Part shown: in pieces, positions 4,681 to 5,782 of the stretch
Numbering within the stretch: position 1 is the first letter of the stretch
Layout of the letters: each line of letters opens with the position of its first letter
Assembly (NCBI GenBank): GCA_903888815.1
Contig: CAISVC010000298.1
Location: 1-5,782 of the forward strand
Direction of reading: 5' to 3'
Length of the DNA stretch: 5,782 nt
Source: an uncultured Fibrobacterota bacterium
Lineage (GTDB): Bacteria; Fibrobacterota; Chitinivibrionia; Chitinivibrionales; Chitinispirillaceae
Translations under genes and position numbers: made by a program
Notes under the pieces: generated by a model
Seen by the model: the letters and a program-made list of their open reading frames with translations, nothing else
Told to the model about the DNA's origin: nothing
The model's database searches: none

Positions 4681-4858
4681 TCCTGACCTCATCCCCTATC
4701 CCCCTTCTCCTCTCAGAGAAGGGGAGTATTTTTTATTTGTCCGCCACGTATTTACCTCTCTGATAGGAGAGGTCGAGCACCGCTCGGGTGAGGTCTTCCT
4801 TCTTTTTTCCTGCTCCCTTCGCCTGCCTGCCGAAGCCTCGGCGCAGGCAGGGGGGAAG
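4681..4858. repeat. cluster of hairpin-forming dispersed repeats downstream of dnaK
   Basis: Four hairpins stand in a row: CCCCTTCTC/GAGAAGGGG (4701-4709 with 4716-4724), ACCTCTC/GAGAGGT (4754-4760 with 4767-4773), CGAGC/GCTCG (4774-4778 with 4782-4786), and the long one at 4822-4851. The outer ends ACCTCATCCC (4686-4695) and GGGTGAGGT (4786-4793 region) are near-inverted copies, so 4686-4793 resembles one inverted-repeat element. Words from the cluster recur at 1698-1717. This looks like a non-coding repeat family of the kind scattered between genes in many environmental bacteria. Confidence 0.6.
4822..4851. repeat. GC-rich hairpin just downstream of dnaK
   Basis: CCTGCCT (4822-4828) pairs with AGGCAGG (4845-4851), and GCCGA (4829-4833) pairs with TCGGC (4838-4842). 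That gives 12 pairs with a four-base loop AGCC and a two-base bulge at 4843-4844. The hairpin begins 22 bases past the dnaK stop, so it may protect or end the dnaK message. No T-run follows it on the minus strand (GCGAAGGGAGC comes next), so it is not a standard intrinsic terminator. Confidence 0.6.
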
Positions 4859-4873
4859 TCGGACAGGGGGCGA

Positions 4874-5782
4874 TTAATTCACCACTTCAAAATCCGCGTC
4901 AACGGCGCCGTCTTTGCCTCCCTTGCTCTTGCCTTTGGCACCGCCGCCGGAATCGCCTGAGGAGCCGCCGGCAGCATGGCCGTTGGCGCCCTGACCCGGG
5001 CCGCCCTGGTAGAACTGCTGCCCGTCAGGGCTCGCGCCGGCACCTGGGCCGGCTCCGCCGCCGGCACCCGCGCCCTGTGCGTGTTTGTACAGCTCTTCCG
5101 AGATCTTCATCATGCTGTCCATGCCCGCCTTGATGGCCTTGGGGTCGCCGGTCTTGATCTTGTCCTTGAGGTCATTTATTGCCGACTGGTATTTGCCTTT
5201 CACGTCCGCAGGGATCTTGTCGCCGGCCTCGGAGAGCATTTTTTCGGTCTGGTACACGAGCTGTTCCGCGTGGTTCTTCACTTCCACCTTGTCTTTCTCT
5301 TCCTTGTCCCGCGTGGCATTGGCCTCAGCGTCCTTGACCATGCGCTGGATCTCTGATTCGTTAAGCCCGCTCGAGGACTCGATGCGGATCTGCTGCTGTT
5401 TGCCGGTGCCGAGGTCCTTGGCGCTTACGTTCATGATGCCGTTCGCGTCGATATCGAACGTGACCTCGATCTGCGGCACGCCCCGCGGGGACGGCGGAAT
5501 GCCGATCAGGTCGAACTTGCCCAGCAGCCGGTTGTGCGCGGCCATGTCCCGTTCGCCCTGGTAGACCATGATCGTGACCGCGGTCTGGCTGTCGGACGCG
5601 GTGGAGAAGATCTGGCTCTTTTTGGTCGGGATCGTGGTGTTGCGTTCGATGAGCTTGGTCATGACTCCGCCGAGCGTCTCGATACCGAGCGATAGTGGCG
5701 TCACATCGAGGAGGAGCACGTCCTTGACCGACTGATCGCCTGTGAGGATCGCGCCCTGGATCGCCGCACCAACGGCAACCAC
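4874..5782 (-). CDS. dnaK: molecular chaperone DnaK (Hsp70), C-terminal half
   Basis: The gene enters from the right edge, so the 302 visible residues lack most of the ATPase domain. They open with VAVGAAIQGAILTG, the end of the nucleotide-binding domain, and the conserved interdomain linker DVLLLDVTPLSLGIET (residues 21-36). The substrate-binding beta domain follows (about 37-137, with LIERNTTIPTKKSQIFSTA, VYQGER, GIPPSPRGVPQIEVTFDID and NVSAKDLGTGK). Next is the helical lid (about 140-235, with SGLNESEIQRMVKDAE). The tail from about 237 is strongly Gly/Ala-rich with Gln-Gly segments and ends DADFEVVN, a variant of the usual DAEFEEV-type ending. The protein refolds and protects cytoplasmic proteins with DnaJ and GrpE, which are not seen here. 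No downstream gene is co-oriented closely; vapB starts about 400 bases further on with its own promoter, so dnaK is probably last in its unit. Confidence 0.97.
   Translation of the reverse strand: MVAVGAAIQGAILTGDQSVKDVLLLDVTPLSLGIETLGGVMTKLIERNTTIPTKKSQIFSTASDSQTAVTIMVYQGERDMAAHNRLLGKFDLIGIPPSPRGVPQIEVTFDIDANGIMNVSAKDLGTGKQQQIRIESSSGLNESEIQRMVKDAEANATRDKEEKDKVEVKNHAEQLVYQTEKMLSEAGDKIPADVKGKYQSAINDLKDKIKTGDPKAIKAGMDSMMKISEELYKHAQGAGAGGGAGPGAGASPDGQQFYQGGPGQGANGHAAGGSSGDSGGGAKGKSKGGKDGAVDADFEVVN

Noticed and set aside
4822..4851. Intrinsic terminator of dnaK
   Set aside because: The hairpin is strong, but no T-run follows it on the dnaK strand.

Overview
The window looks like a chromosomal segment from a Gram-negative bacterium of intermediate GC content, probably uncultured. 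The phylum cannot be fixed from the sequence. A signal-peptide protein of the 'MKK...FAQKKDSA' style and abundant short palindromic intergenic repeats are compatible with the FCB/Fibrobacterota or spirochaete-like lineages, but that is a guess. No rRNA or tRNA gene and no CRISPR array was seen.

Layout from left to right. (1) Bases 1-921, minus strand, visibly more AT-rich than the rest: the first 46 codons of a YhcG/DUF1016-type PD-(D/E)XK nuclease gene. It is preceded in the same direction, with a 24-base gap, by the C-terminal part of a DUF2075 (Schlafen-group-3-like) DNA/RNA helicase. (2) Bases 899-1591, minus strand: the N-terminal part of a tyrosine recombinase that stops just before the catalytic domain. 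Its broken 3' end overlaps the broken 5' end of the DUF2075 gene. The simplest reading is a deletion that joined a mobile-element integrase to the interior of a helicase-nuclease (defence-like) operon. (3) Bases 1592-1907: a non-coding, partly very AT-rich region with a dispersed-repeat fragment and a plausible plus-strand promoter carrying a perfect 9-bp inverted repeat. (4) Bases 1908-2174, plus strand: a small acidic protein of unknown function. (5) Bases 2221-3729, minus strand, convergent with it: a 502-residue exported or membrane protein of unknown function. (6) Bases 3730-3872: an intergenic region with a plus-strand hairpin that resembles a terminator but has no gene before it. (7) Bases 3873-4476, minus strand: a complete VapBC-type toxin-antitoxin operon with a well-formed promoter, a perfect operator-like palindrome over the expected start of transcription and a strong ribosome binding site. 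(8) Bases 4538-4873: repeat-rich spacer with a palindrome split by about 42 bases and a cluster of hairpins from a dispersed repeat family. (9) Bases 4874-5782, minus strand: the C-terminal half of DnaK, whose 5' end lies outside the window.

The genes do not form one pathway. dnaK is housekeeping. VapBC, the broken recombinase and the helicase-nuclease remnant are accessory or mobile genes, and the hairpin repeats sit between them. The most informative places are the recombinase/DUF2075 junction, the compact VapBC control region and the interrupted palindrome.
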